Shown here: piece by piece, positions 43,008 through 52,270 of the stretch
Layout of the letters: each line of letters opens with the position of its first letter
Numbering within the stretch: position 1 is the stretch's first letter
Assembly (NCBI GenBank): GCA_023434665.1
Contig: JAEYSM010000026.1
Location: forward strand, 62,001-126,000
Length of the DNA: 64,000 nt
Direction of reading: 5' to 3'
Source: Bacteroidota bacterium
GTDB taxonomy: Bacteria > Bacteroidota > Bacteroidia > Bacteroidales > Lentimicrobiaceae
Translations under genes and position numbers: made by a program
Notes under the pieces: model-generated
The model's database searches: none
What the model saw: only the letters and a program-made list of their open reading frames with translations
What the model was told of the DNA's origin: nothing

Positions 43008-44494
43008 AAATACAAGCACAAATAGCAATGATACTCAACCTCGACAAGTGTATAGGTTGTCATACTTGTTCGGTTACCTGTAAAAATGTGTGGACAACCC
43101 GTAAGGGTGTTGAGTATGTTTGGTTTAATAATGTTGAGACCAAACCGGGCAGAGGTTATCCAACTGATTGGGAAAACCAGGACAGATACAAAGGCGGATG
43201 GACTCTCGATGCTTCCCGCCTTAAATTGCGATTAGGATCGAAAGCCGGTGTTATGAAAAACATTTTCTCGAATCCATTCCTGCCTACAATTGATGATTAT
43301 TACGAGCCGTTCACTTTTAATTATAGTGTCTTACATTCTTCATCAAGATATGCAACACCTCCGTCTGCCAAACCATATTCCATGCTTACAGGTGAGCCAA
43401 TGGAAAAGATTGAGAAAGGGCCAAATTGGGAAGATGATCTTGGCGGAAGTTTCAGTGAGAGAAGTGAAGAGAAGAATTTTGATGACGTGGAGAAGGAAAT
43501 ATACGGCAAGTTTGAAAATGCATTTATGATTTACCTTCCCCGCTTATGCGAACATTGCCTTAATGCTTCATGCGTTGCTTCTTGTCCTTCAGGAGCAATT
43601 TACAAAAGAGAAGACGATGGGATTGTATTGATAGATCAGAACAGATGCCGCGGTTGGCGTCAGTGCATCAGTGGTTGTCCATATAAAAAGGTCTATTTTA
43701 ATTGGAAGACTAAACGGTCGGAAAAATGCACTTTCTGTTACCCGAAAATAGAGAATGGCGATCCAACTATATGTAGTGAAACATGTGTCGGCAGAATACG
43801 CTATATTGGAGTCATGCTTTATGACGCTGAGAAAATTGCTAAGCATGCATCAGTTGAATCACCGGTAGACCTTTATAAGTCACACCTCGATTTGTTCCTT
43901 GATCCTCACGATGAAAAGATTATTGCTGAGGCGGAGCGTCAGGGCATTCCAAATAATTTCATAAAAGCTGCGCAGAATTCACCAATCTACAAGATGGCAG
44001 TGGAGTGGAAAGTAGCTTTCCCTTTGCATCCGGAATATCGGACATTACCAATGGTTTGGTACACTCCTCCATTATCCCCTATTCAGGAACAGGTACAAAG
44101 TGGTAACCTGGGAATGAATGGAATGATACCTGATGTTGATGATATGCGCATTCCGCTTAAGTATCTGGCAAATATGTTTACAGCGGGTGATGTTAAACCT
44201 ATACGCGAAGCACTTGCACGAATGCTGGCTATGCGTGCTTATATGCGTGAAAAAACAGTCAATAATAAGATTAACACCGAAGTGCTCGAGGGTACAGGCC
44301 TTACGCCGGAAGTAACAGAAGAGATGTATAGATACATGGCTATTGCCGATTACGAAGACAGATATGTAATTCCTATATCACATCGGGAATATGCTTTTGA
44401 TGCATTTGGCGATAAGTCGGGTTGTGGCTTTTCTGATGGCGAAGGATGTGGCAGTATGGAAGTTCGCTTAAAAGACCTTTTTGGAGGAATTTAA
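43004..44494 (+). CDS. narH: Respiratory nitrate reductase beta subunit
   Basis: NarH carries four iron-sulfur clusters that pass electrons from NarI to NarG. The first CIGCHTCSVTCKN block is at residues 16-28. CEHCLNASCVASCPSG and CRGWRQCISGCPYKK follow, where Trp replaces a Cys and gives the [3Fe-4S] cluster, then CTFCYP...CSETCVGRIRY. The C-terminus keeps the CGFSDGEGC segment. The start overlaps narG by 4 bp. At 496 residues it is full length and very like proteobacterial NarH. Confidence 0.97.
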   Translation: MKIQAQIAMILNLDKCIGCHTCSVTCKNVWTTRKGVEYVWFNNVETKPGRGYPTDWENQDRYKGGWTLDASRLKLRLGSKAGVMKNIFSNPFLPTIDDYYEPFTFNYSVLHSSSRYATPPSAKPYSMLTGEPMEKIEKGPNWEDDLGGSFSERSEEKNFDDVEKEIYGKFENAFMIYLPRLCEHCLNASCVASCPSGAIYKREDDGIVLIDQNRCRGWRQCISGCPYKKVYFNWKTKRSEKCTFCYPKIENGDPTICSETCVGRIRYIGVMLYDAEKIAKHASVESPVDLYKSHLDLFLDPHDEKIIAEAERQGIPNNFIKAAQNSPIYKMAVEWKVAFPLHPEYRTLPMVWYTPPLSPIQEQVQSGNLGMNGMIPDVDDMRIPLKYLANMFTAGDVKPIREALARMLAMRAYMREKTVNNKINTEVLEGTGLTPEVTEEMYRYMAIADYEDRYVIPISHREYAFDAFGDKSGCGFSDGEGCGSMEVRLKDLFGGI

Positions 44495-44495
44495 A

Positions 44496-45131
44496 ATGAA
44501 TAAAACATATAAACTGCTTTCACTTTTACTGAGTTATCCTGACGAGGAAATCTACGAGTTGGTACATGATGCTGAATCTGTTCTCGTGGAAGATCATTTA
44601 CTTAATCTGGATGCTGTACACAGAGTATCTGATTTCTGCAACTACTTTTCATCCAGGACGCTCACAGAATGGCAGGAACACTATGTGCAACTGTTCGATT
44701 ATTCACGAAGTGTATCGCTGCATCTATTTGAACATCTGCATGGTGATTCAAAAGACAGAGGACAGGCTATGATTGATCTTATTCGCTTTTACGAAGAGGA
44801 AGGTTATAGTCTTACAAAGTCGGAATTACCAGATTATCTGCCTGTATTTTTGGAATTCCTTTCTCTCAATACACCCGAAAAAGCGGCCACCTTGCTAGCT
44901 GATGTCATTAATATAATTGGTGTGATACATCATAAACTAGTTGCAAAAGAAAATCCTTTCAGGCACCTGCTATATGCTGTAATGAGTCTTTCGGATGTAA
45001 AGGCCGATGAAACAAAGATTACAATGCTTTCATCTAAAATGACCGAAGTTAATCTTGATGAAGCATATGAAGAGGAGCCAATAACATTTGGTTGCCAAAA
45101 TTCACCTGAGTATAAACAAGAAACACGATAA
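44496..45131 (+). CDS. narJ: Nitrate reductase maturation chaperone
   Basis: NarJ binds apo-NarG and oversees Mo-cofactor insertion and membrane attachment. It is an all-helical TorD-type protein of 211 residues, with LLSYPDEE near the start and FEHLHGDSKDRGQAM near the middle, both typical. The frame also opens at TTG 44481, but ATG 44496 is preceded by a strong GGAGGA at 8 bp and begins the conserved MNKTYKLLS. It overlaps nothing and follows narH by 1 bp. Confidence 0.93.
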   Translation: MNKTYKLLSLLLSYPDEEIYELVHDAESVLVEDHLLNLDAVHRVSDFCNYFSSRTLTEWQEHYVQLFDYSRSVSLHLFEHLHGDSKDRGQAMIDLIRFYEEEGYSLTKSELPDYLPVFLEFLSLNTPEKAATLLADVINIIGVIHHKLVAKENPFRHLLYAVMSLSDVKADETKITMLSSKMTEVNLDEAYEEEPITFGCQNSPEYKQETR

Positions 45132-45134
45132 AGT

Positions 45135-45833
45135 ATGGACCACTTTTTCAACAATCTGTTTTTCACTTACCTGCCTCATATTGCCATGACTTTATTCTGG
45201 TTTGGGGTGATTACAAGAATAGTAAAAACATCGCGTTCCATTCAGGCTGAATCCAGCCAGTTCCTTAAAAAGAGCGGCCAGCGTGTAGGTGGTAATCTCT
45301 TTCATTACGGAATAATCCTGGTGTTTATCGGACATTTTACCGGACTATTTACTCCCCCAGATCTATATCATGTAATTATGTCAACCGAAACCAAAAAGGT
45401 TTTAGCCGTTGCAATGGGCTCAGTATTCGGCACTGCTGCACTGGTGGGTATAATTATATTGATTTACAGGCGTGTAAGTATAACCCGGATAAGAAAAAAT
45501 AGCAGTCCCCAAGATATACTATTACTATTACTACTTTTTACAGAAATGGTATTGGGTATTATTTCCATCTTCACCACAGCAGGTGCTTCAGTTGAGAACT
45601 ATGCAGCGTTGGGAGAATGGGCCCAGAAAATAGTAACATTCCAGCCTGATGCAGGAGCAGTGATTGCTGATCATAGCATTAATTATAAGCTCCACATCAT
45701 TATTGGGTTGTTCATTTTTATGATATTCCCTTACACTAAACTCATGCATATGTGGGTAGCACCTCTTGCTTATTTCTTCAGATCAAGTTGGCAAATGGTG
45801 CGCAGAGGATTTAGATCATCCACACATTTTTGA
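45135..45833 (+). CDS. narI: Respiratory nitrate reductase gamma subunit (cytochrome b)
   Basis: NarI anchors NarGH, oxidises quinol on the outer side and carries two b hemes. About five helices are predicted in 232 residues. The axial His candidates fall at His57, His67, His187 and His205; the last two match the E. coli numbering exactly and the first two are within one residue of it. It follows narJ by 3 bp and completes the G-H-J-I set. Confidence 0.95.
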   Translation: MDHFFNNLFFTYLPHIAMTLFWFGVITRIVKTSRSIQAESSQFLKKSGQRVGGNLFHYGIILVFIGHFTGLFTPPDLYHVIMSTETKKVLAVAMGSVFGTAALVGIIILIYRRVSITRIRKNSSPQDILLLLLLFTEMVLGIISIFTTAGASVENYAALGEWAQKIVTFQPDAGAVIADHSINYKLHIIIGLFIFMIFPYTKLMHMWVAPLAYFFRSSWQMVRRGFRSSTHF

Positions 45834-45856
45834 TATTCCATTTTTGCTTAATTTTG
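45829..45856 (+). promoter_or_regulatory. Weak candidate promoter for the DUF6377 regulator
   Basis: TAATTTTG at 45849-45856 is a good -7 box, but the nearest TTTG (45829-45832) is only 16 bp away, short of the usual 19-21. Read-through from narI is the alternative. Confidence 0.3.
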
Positions 45857-45876
45857 AGCACTTTGGAGATCCATTA

Positions 45877-47502
45877 ATGAAAAAACTTTTAGATACTCTT
45901 AAACACCTCGTTTTTCTATTCTTTATCCTCATATGCATTAGTACGAAAGCACAACCTTGGAATGTTGACTCCGTACTATCTGCTCTTGATGCATCGCTGG
46001 CTTTAAAAACCACTTTCGAGAAAGCTAAGCTCAACAAAATTGATGATGAAAGGATTAAATTTTATCAGTTAAATGATGTAGAGAAGCCTGCAAGATATAA
46101 GCAGGCTGAGACTCTTTATGAAGAATATAAGTCGTATCATTTTGATTCCGCATTTCATTATGCTTTGATTTTGAATACCCTGGCGTTTGAAAGTGCAGAC
46201 CCGGAAAAAATCGCCTCTTCAAAAATAAGAATGGGTTTTATTCTTCTTTCTTCAGGTCTCTTTAAGGAAGCTATCGATACGATGCTAACAGTTGAGGTTT
46301 CTGGTATAAGCCATCCTCTAAGGATTGAATACTATTCAAATCTGGGAAGAATGTACCATGACTTATCAGATTATAATAAGTCACCATATTATACACCAAT
46401 CTATAATCAGAAAGGAAATGAGTATCTTGAAAAAGCCATCCAACTGATTGAACCTGGTTCAGTTAGGTATCTGATGTTGCGTGGGGCTGAACAGTTAAAA
46501 TCGGAACAATTTGAGAGTGCCCGTAAGACTTTTCAAAGAGTTTACCAAAATCATTCACTTACCGACCATCAAAGAGCAATTGCAGCATCAACACTTGCAT
46601 ATATTTACACCAGGATTAAAAAGGAAGAGCCGGCAATTTACTATCTGGCTTTAGCTGCAATCTATGATATAAGATCATCAACCAGAGAAACTGTAGCACT
46701 TCGAAATCTTGCTAATCTTTTATATAAGAAAGGAGATGTTGAGAGAGCATACAGGTTTGTGAAAATTGCTCTCGAAGATGCTGAATTTTATAATGCACAA
46801 CACAGGAAACTAGAAGTAGGTAATGTTTTACCGATTATTGAAGGTCAGCAATTATCGAAAGCAGAGTATCAAAAACAGCAACTGTGGTATTTTCTTGCAG
46901 GCATTTCATTACTAGTTATCATCGCAGTAGTACTTTTAGTTATTACTGTAGGGCAATATCACAAATTGAGAAAAGTAAAAGAACTACTGCTCACAACAAA
47001 TCACAACCTCAAAGAAAGCAATAAGCTATTACACGATTCGAATAGAATTAAAGAAAAATATATTGCTTATTATTTCAATATAAATGCCGGACATATTGAG
47101 CGCATTGGACGAATTCAAACTACTATACAACGAAAGCTCTCACTTAAGCAATATGAATCACTTGCCGATTTTGCAAATCATGACCTTAATCTTAAGAAAG
47201 AAACAGAAGAATTGAATATTAATTTTGATAAAATTGTTCTCAGTTTATTTCCGAATTTTATAACCGAATTTAATAAGTTGTTTGAACCTGAAGATCAGAT
47301 TGTGCCCAAGGAAGGTGAGCTCCTGAACAAGGAGCTAAGAATTTTTGCATTAATCAGGATGGGCATTTCCGACAATGAAAAGATTGCACGAATACTCAAT
47401 TATTCTGTCAACACTATTTACACATACAAGACAAGAATCAGGAATAAATCGAGAGTTTCAAACAACGAATTCGAAGAATATCTGATGAAAATTGACAGTT
47501 AA
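45877..47502 (+). CDS. DUF6377-type membrane regulator of the polysaccharide locus
   Basis: A 541-residue protein: an N-terminal signal ends near STKAQ, then a TPR-like helical region (about 60-300), one membrane helix (about 330-350), a coiled coil, and a C-terminal helix-turn-helix resembling LuxR (ELRIFALIRMGISDNEKI and NYSVNTIYTYKTRIRNKS). Proteins of this build lie beside susCD-type loci and are thought to sense glycan in the periplasm and bind DNA from the membrane. A longer frame begins at 45766 inside narI, but ATG 45877 has a GGAG 12 bp before it and opens the signal peptide. Confidence 0.88.
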   Translation: MKKLLDTLKHLVFLFFILICISTKAQPWNVDSVLSALDASLALKTTFEKAKLNKIDDERIKFYQLNDVEKPARYKQAETLYEEYKSYHFDSAFHYALILNTLAFESADPEKIASSKIRMGFILLSSGLFKEAIDTMLTVEVSGISHPLRIEYYSNLGRMYHDLSDYNKSPYYTPIYNQKGNEYLEKAIQLIEPGSVRYLMLRGAEQLKSEQFESARKTFQRVYQNHSLTDHQRAIAASTLAYIYTRIKKEEPAIYYLALAAIYDIRSSTRETVALRNLANLLYKKGDVERAYRFVKIALEDAEFYNAQHRKLEVGNVLPIIEGQQLSKAEYQKQQLWYFLAGISLLVIIAVVLLVITVGQYHKLRKVKELLLTTNHNLKESNKLLHDSNRIKEKYIAYYFNINAGHIERIGRIQTTIQRKLSLKQYESLADFANHDLNLKKETEELNINFDKIVLSLFPNFITEFNKLFEPEDQIVPKEGELLNKELRIFALIRMGISDNEKIARILNYSVNTIYTYKTRIRNKSRVSNNEFEEYLMKIDS

Positions 47503-47620
47503 TCCTACGCGGTTACCATATACTGTCTATATATTTCGCCGAGCAATTAATTTGAAACCATTGTAAATAGGGCACTCCAAAATCATCAAGATTTTAGACG
47601 TCTATATTTACGCATGAACT

Positions 47621-47652
47621 TTTGGTATACCCAAAAACGAGGGATAGTTTTG
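47621..47652 (+). promoter_or_regulatory. Promoter of the polysaccharide utilisation operon
   Basis: TTTG at 47621-47624 and TAGTTTTG at 47645-47652 with a 20-bp spacer are a full match to the Bacteroidota consensus. The start would lie near 47659, which makes the upstream in-frame ATG at 47614 unusable and supports the start at 47692. Confidence 0.7.
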
Positions 47653-47691
47653 CCTTTGAATACACATAAACAACCAAAACAATCATTCATT

Positions 47692-48225
47692 ATGAATAAA
47701 AACTTAAGAACAAAGGTGCTTTTATGCCTCATGTTTTTGCTTCCGGTTATGTGGTCGGGTTGCAACAAACAAGATGATGGCGAGGTTACTGCCCCTATTA
47801 CCATTTACGAGAAGGTTGGTGGCACATGGAACATGCTAACTTTGAAGATGATTGATGAAACAGCTAAATCTGCGGGTATCAAACCTGAAGAAATGGTAAT
47901 TACCGATCAGTTCAATTTTGGTAGTTTCGGCCTAATGCTCAACCTTGATGAGAGTAACCAACCAACCACATTCAGTGTTTTGGGAGACGCACCAGAACTT
48001 ATAATTAAAGAGGGTTATTGGGACCTTGACAAGAGCTTCCCTGCTGCCGATGGTACTCCTATAGTTATTACTCTATATTCTGATACCGAAAAAACCTTGG
48101 CTGCCAATCAACTACAAATAACATCAATGCCAGGTGCTACACCCCAAATGGAATTGCGATTAACTCATTCAAGTGAAGGAGTCGCATATATGACTTACCA
48201 ATACACTCTTGTGTCAGCCAATTAA
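47692..48225 (+). CDS. Lipoprotein of the DUF5004 type, first gene of the glycan operon
   Basis: A 177-residue lipoprotein with signal ending WSGC. The remainder looks like a lipocalin-like beta-sandwich of alternating strands (KVGGTWNMLTLKMID near the start). The match to DUF5004-like proteins of susCD loci is by pattern only. It is 12 bp before the next gene and 39 bp past the promoter's -7 box. Confidence 0.72.
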   Translation: MNKNLRTKVLLCLMFLLPVMWSGCNKQDDGEVTAPITIYEKVGGTWNMLTLKMIDETAKSAGIKPEEMVITDQFNFGSFGLMLNLDESNQPTTFSVLGDAPELIIKEGYWDLDKSFPAADGTPIVITLYSDTEKTLAANQLQITSMPGATPQMELRLTHSSEGVAYMTYQYTLVSAN

Positions 48226-48237
48226 ATGTAACCTACA

Positions 48238-49311
48238 ATGAAGAAGATAATTTATTCGCTTTTAGTCGTTTTTACACTTCCGTTTTATGCTAAGGCACAA
48301 ACCCAGGAAGCCGGCGACATTTATAAGATATGGACCAACCCGGTAGTTTATAATTTCGACGAACAAGTTTCGTGGTATTTTGACCTTTCCGGAACAACTT
48401 TTACACCAGGGCAGGACCTATATATTTGGATTTGGTCGCCAACTGAACCTGATGCTGGCAATTGGGAAAATTCATCCGATTTTGCAAAGCTCACTTATGT
48501 AGATAATATGGTATGGAGATTCAATCTTACACCGACTGAATATTTTAATCAAACGCCTGAACAAATAGCTGAAAGTGCTGGATTCTGGTTAAGATTGAAA
48601 AATAAAACAGGAACGCTCCAGTCGGGGGTTTCCAATGTACCTATAACTGATTTCTCCGAATTTGCAAATTCTGGAGAGCAGTTTAAACAATACCCTGAGA
48701 AGTTTTACCTCAACGAACCTATGAGTATTCTCTTCAATGCAAATTTATTACCGGCCTTTGAAGGAGCTATTAGTGTTCACATGCATGCAGGCTTGAATAA
48801 TTGGGATATTCAGCAGGAATATCAAGTTTGGCTTCCTGAAATAGTTGAGAAGACAAAGCTTGTTGACATGGGAAATGGAATTTATCGCAAAGACCTAATC
48901 CCGGGTGAATATTTTAACGCTCCCGAAGGCTATGTGATGAATGTTATGAACTTCCTGTTTGTAAAGGACGATTGGGCAGCAACCAGTCCTGACTTTATAC
49001 TTTACGCACCTGACGTTCCAATTCCTCCAGATCCTATTTTGAGCTTTTTCCCTCTGAAAATGAGTGTTGAAGACTTTATGGTAATAACTCGCCAATATAA
49101 CCTTCCGGGTCAGAGATTAAATTATTCAATAACAGGTGGATCAGTAACACTTACAGGTGATTTTATTGGAAATATGGATAGTCAAAAGGCTTTCATTAAC
49201 CTGTTGGGAAACTATGGCTCCATGGATATTACAAAATTATCAGTAACCATTAAAGACCAATTAGGAAACGTAATTTTTGAAGGTGACCTTCCACTTGTTA
49301 AGAAAGATTAG
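48238..49311 (+). CDS. Secreted two-repeat protein, possible glycan-binding component
   Basis: A 357-residue secreted protein with a signal peptide (ending YAKAQ). Two similar modules of about 120 residues are visible: both have NW followed some 20-40 residues on by a block of the form KLxxxxNxxxRxxLxPxEYFN (KLTYVDNMVWRFNLTPTEYF near residue 82; KLVDMGNGIYRKDLIPGEYF near 207). A proline-rich linker (PDVPIPPDP) leads to a C-terminal region with no clear match. SusE/SusF-like glycan-binding function is inferred from position and repeated modules. No lipobox is present. Confidence 0.7.
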   Translation: MKKIIYSLLVVFTLPFYAKAQTQEAGDIYKIWTNPVVYNFDEQVSWYFDLSGTTFTPGQDLYIWIWSPTEPDAGNWENSSDFAKLTYVDNMVWRFNLTPTEYFNQTPEQIAESAGFWLRLKNKTGTLQSGVSNVPITDFSEFANSGEQFKQYPEKFYLNEPMSILFNANLLPAFEGAISVHMHAGLNNWDIQQEYQVWLPEIVEKTKLVDMGNGIYRKDLIPGEYFNAPEGYVMNVMNFLFVKDDWAATSPDFILYAPDVPIPPDPILSFFPLKMSVEDFMVITRQYNLPGQRLNYSITGGSVTLTGDFIGNMDSQKAFINLLGNYGSMDITKLSVTIKDQLGNVIFEGDLPLVKKD

Positions 49312-49347
49312 TCAACCACCAAAACAAACAGCAAATAACTTCCAGTT

Positions 49348-52239
49348 ATGAATTTTAAAAATTTTATAAACAAACATATACTTCTTACCCTGCTGGTTAT
49401 AATCTCAGGTATAGGAGTCAAGGCTCAGAATATTACTGCTACCGGTAGAGTTACCGACACCAGAAACGAACCCCTTCCCGGAGTTACGATTATGGTAGTG
49501 GAAAATCATACAGGTACAGTAACTGACCTAAACGGTAACTTCTCACTGAAATGCGATCAAGGAACAACTTTGCGCATTTCGTTTGTCGGATTTGTGACAC
49601 AAAATGTACCTGCTGCACCAGTAATGAACATACAATTAGCTACTGATGAGATATCACTCACAGGTGCCGAAGTAGTTGGTGTTGGATATGGCACTATGCG
49701 AAAAACAGACCTCACAGGAGCCATTACTTCTGTTGAAGCTGAAGATTTCAAAAAAGGTATAGTAACTTCTAATGAGCAACTATTGCAAGGGCGTGTGGCA
49801 GGCTTAACAGTAATTTCAGGTGGTGGTAATCCTGCTGCTGGTTCCTCAATGAGATTAAGGGGCGGCACATCGCTTTCAGCAAGCAACGGCCCACTAGTAG
49901 TAATCGATGGTGTCCCGGGCGCTGACTTCAATACAATTCAATCAAGTGAAATTGTCTCAATAGATGTGCTTAAAGATGCTTCTGCATCTGCAATATATGG
50001 TTCCCGTGGAGCAAACGGCGTTATTATTGTGACCACTAACCGTGAACGCATTGGAAACGCTATGGAATACAGCACTTCTTTTGCAATTGGCAAAGTTGCT
50101 AAAAATCTTGACCTTCTCTCTGCTGACCAATGGCGAAATTACGTGAGAACTAACGACATCACGAATGCCGTTGATTACGGTGGAAACACTGATTGGCAGG
50201 ACGAACTACAACGAACTGCTTTTACACAGACTCACACGCTGAGCTTTAGCTCGGGCAGTGAAAACAGTGGCTACAGGGCTTCCTTTAACTTCCTTGATAA
50301 CGAAGGAGTAATAAAGAAAAGTTTTATGAACCGCATGGGCATTGGCCTATCGGCTTATCAGTATGGACTTAATAATAGACTGAAACTGGAATTCAATCTT
50401 CATGCAAACACAGATAAATGGTCGAATATAGATAACTCCATATTCCAGCGTGCCTATAACCTGAATCCTACACTACCTGTTATGCAAAATGGCAAGTACA
50501 CTCAAATAGGAGGAACAAACAATAACAATCCGGTTGAAGTTCTTGAAAACCGTACGGATGAAAATACGCGTCGCCGAATGTTAGGTTTTGGTAAAGCAGA
50601 ACTTGAAATTTTTAAAGGCTTGAAGGGAATTGCCAACGTGTCATATGAGTTTAATGGAGCTAATGGAAGCTTCCACCTTCCCTCCTATGCATTCTATGGC
50701 ATAACCGATAAAGGTTATGCCCGCCGCAGTAATGCTGAGTATTTTACTAAGCAACTTGAAACATATCTCAATTACGAGACCGAAATTACTGACTTCCTGA
50801 AACTTAACGCATTAGGTGGATACTCTTATCTCGAAAACATTTATTCAGGCTTTGGTTCAGAAAGACGCGGATTTGATACTGATATGTTTGGCTCTGATAA
50901 TTTGGGAGCAGGTCAGGATTATCGCGCCGGAGATGTTTATTCATATAAAGGACAGGCCAAACTAATTTCTTTCTTTGGACGTGTAAACCTGAATGCATAT
51001 GAGAAGTACATGTTGACGGCTACTCTCCGTCAGGATGGTTCGTCAAGATTTGGCTCGAACAATAAATGGGGTTTATTCCCATCGGTTTCAGCAGGGTGGC
51101 GTGTAAGCGAAGAAGCTTTCATGGAGGGCACAAAAAGCTGGTTGTCATATCTTAAATTAAGAGCAGGTTACGGCATTACCGGTAATCAGGATGGTATTGG
51201 CGAATACAAGTCATTATTCCTTTTGGGAGCCGGCGGTGCATCATACTTTGATGCTGTTAGCGGAACCTGGAAACAATCATACGGCGCTGTTCAGAATCCT
51301 AATCCTAACCTGAAATGGGAATCTACAGCACAAGCTAACATTGGTTTGGACTTTATATTGTTCAATATGCTCAATGGTACTTTAGAAGTTTACTCTAAGA
51401 AAACCAGTGATCTTCTATATACTTATCAAGTTCCACAGCCCCCATATTTGTATGGAACAATGTTGGCTAACGTAGGCAACCTTACAAACGAGGGTATCGA
51501 ACTCTCACTTAACAGTACCTTATATCGTAACAACGACCTTAGTGTTGGAGCTAATTTGACTTTTGCTGCTAACCGCCAAACAGTTGATAAGCTATCGAAT
51601 GAGCTTTACCAAACTGATGTAGTTTACTCCGGTTCATTGCATAACCTCACCGGAATGTCGAATACTTTTTCTCAAATTTTAAAAGAAGGATATGCTGTTG
51701 GAACATTTTGGGGTCCGAAATACGAAGGTCTTGATGAAAATGGCAATTTCATTCTGGCCGAAGGTGGAGCACAGGTTATTGGCAATGCACAACCCGATTT
51801 TACTTTGGGCTTTGGCATGGATTTCACCTATCGCGACTGGTATTTAAATTTCTTCGGATATGGTATGTTCGGGCAAGATGTTCTGAATGCTACTGCAATG
51901 GAAATCAGTTATCCGGGACGACTCCCTGCTTATAATGTCACAGATTCATTTTTGGAATCCGGAATCAAGTCCGACCCCTTATATTCAAGCTTTTGGCTGC
52001 AGGATGCTTCATTCTTCAGACTTCAAAGTGCAACACTGGGCTATAACTTCCCGGTAAATGTAATTGGAATTAATAGTATCAACTGCTTTGTGACAGGCGA
52101 AAACCTCTTCATTCTCACAAAATATGAAGGTATTGACCCTGAAGTAAACATTGACGGATTGACATCACCAGGTATTGATATGCTGAACTATTATCCAAAA
52201 GCACGCACAATAATGCTTGGACTGAAAGTTAACTTCTAA
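49348..52239 (+). CDS. SusC-like TonB-dependent outer-membrane receptor
   Basis: A 963-residue transporter: signal peptide, then a carboxypeptidase-regulatory-like domain (TGRVTDTRNEPLPGVTIMV, about residues 32-50), a TonB-box-like segment (VVGVGYGTMRKTDLTGAI, about 109-126), a plug with RGGTSLSASNGPLVVIDGVP and YGSRGANGVIIVTT, and a long barrel ending in Phe. It imports oligosaccharides with the SusD lid encoded 31 bp downstream. The substrate is not readable from the residues. Confidence 0.96.
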   Translation: MNFKNFINKHILLTLLVIISGIGVKAQNITATGRVTDTRNEPLPGVTIMVVENHTGTVTDLNGNFSLKCDQGTTLRISFVGFVTQNVPAAPVMNIQLATDEISLTGAEVVGVGYGTMRKTDLTGAITSVEAEDFKKGIVTSNEQLLQGRVAGLTVISGGGNPAAGSSMRLRGGTSLSASNGPLVVIDGVPGADFNTIQSSEIVSIDVLKDASASAIYGSRGANGVIIVTTNRERIGNAMEYSTSFAIGKVAKNLDLLSADQWRNYVRTNDITNAVDYGGNTDWQDELQRTAFTQTHTLSFSSGSENSGYRASFNFLDNEGVIKKSFMNRMGIGLSAYQYGLNNRLKLEFNLHANTDKWSNIDNSIFQRAYNLNPTLPVMQNGKYTQIGGTNNNNPVEVLENRTDENTRRRMLGFGKAELEIFKGLKGIANVSYEFNGANGSFHLPSYAFYGITDKGYARRSNAEYFTKQLETYLNYETEITDFLKLNALGGYSYLENIYSGFGSERRGFDTDMFGSDNLGAGQDYRAGDVYSYKGQAKLISFFGRVNLNAYEKYMLTATLRQDGSSRFGSNNKWGLFPSVSAGWRVSEEAFMEGTKSWLSYLKLRAGYGITGNQDGIGEYKSLFLLGAGGASYFDAVSGTWKQSYGAVQNPNPNLKWESTAQANIGLDFILFNMLNGTLEVYSKKTSDLLYTYQVPQPPYLYGTMLANVGNLTNEGIELSLNSTLYRNNDLSVGANLTFAANRQTVDKLSNELYQTDVVYSGSLHNLTGMSNTFSQILKEGYAVGTFWGPKYEGLDENGNFILAEGGAQVIGNAQPDFTLGFGMDFTYRDWYLNFFGYGMFGQDVLNATAMEISYPGRLPAYNVTDSFLESGIKSDPLYSSFWLQDASFFRLQSATLGYNFPVNVIGINSINCFVTGENLFILTKYEGIDPEVNIDGLTSPGIDMLNYYPKARTIMLGLKVNF

Positions 52240-52270
52240 AATCAACCATGAATTACAAAAAAGAAAACTC

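Noticed and set aside
45766..45876. N-terminal extension of the DUF6377 regulator
   Set aside because: The extra 37 residues overlap the narI end and precede a normal signal peptide with its own GGAG.
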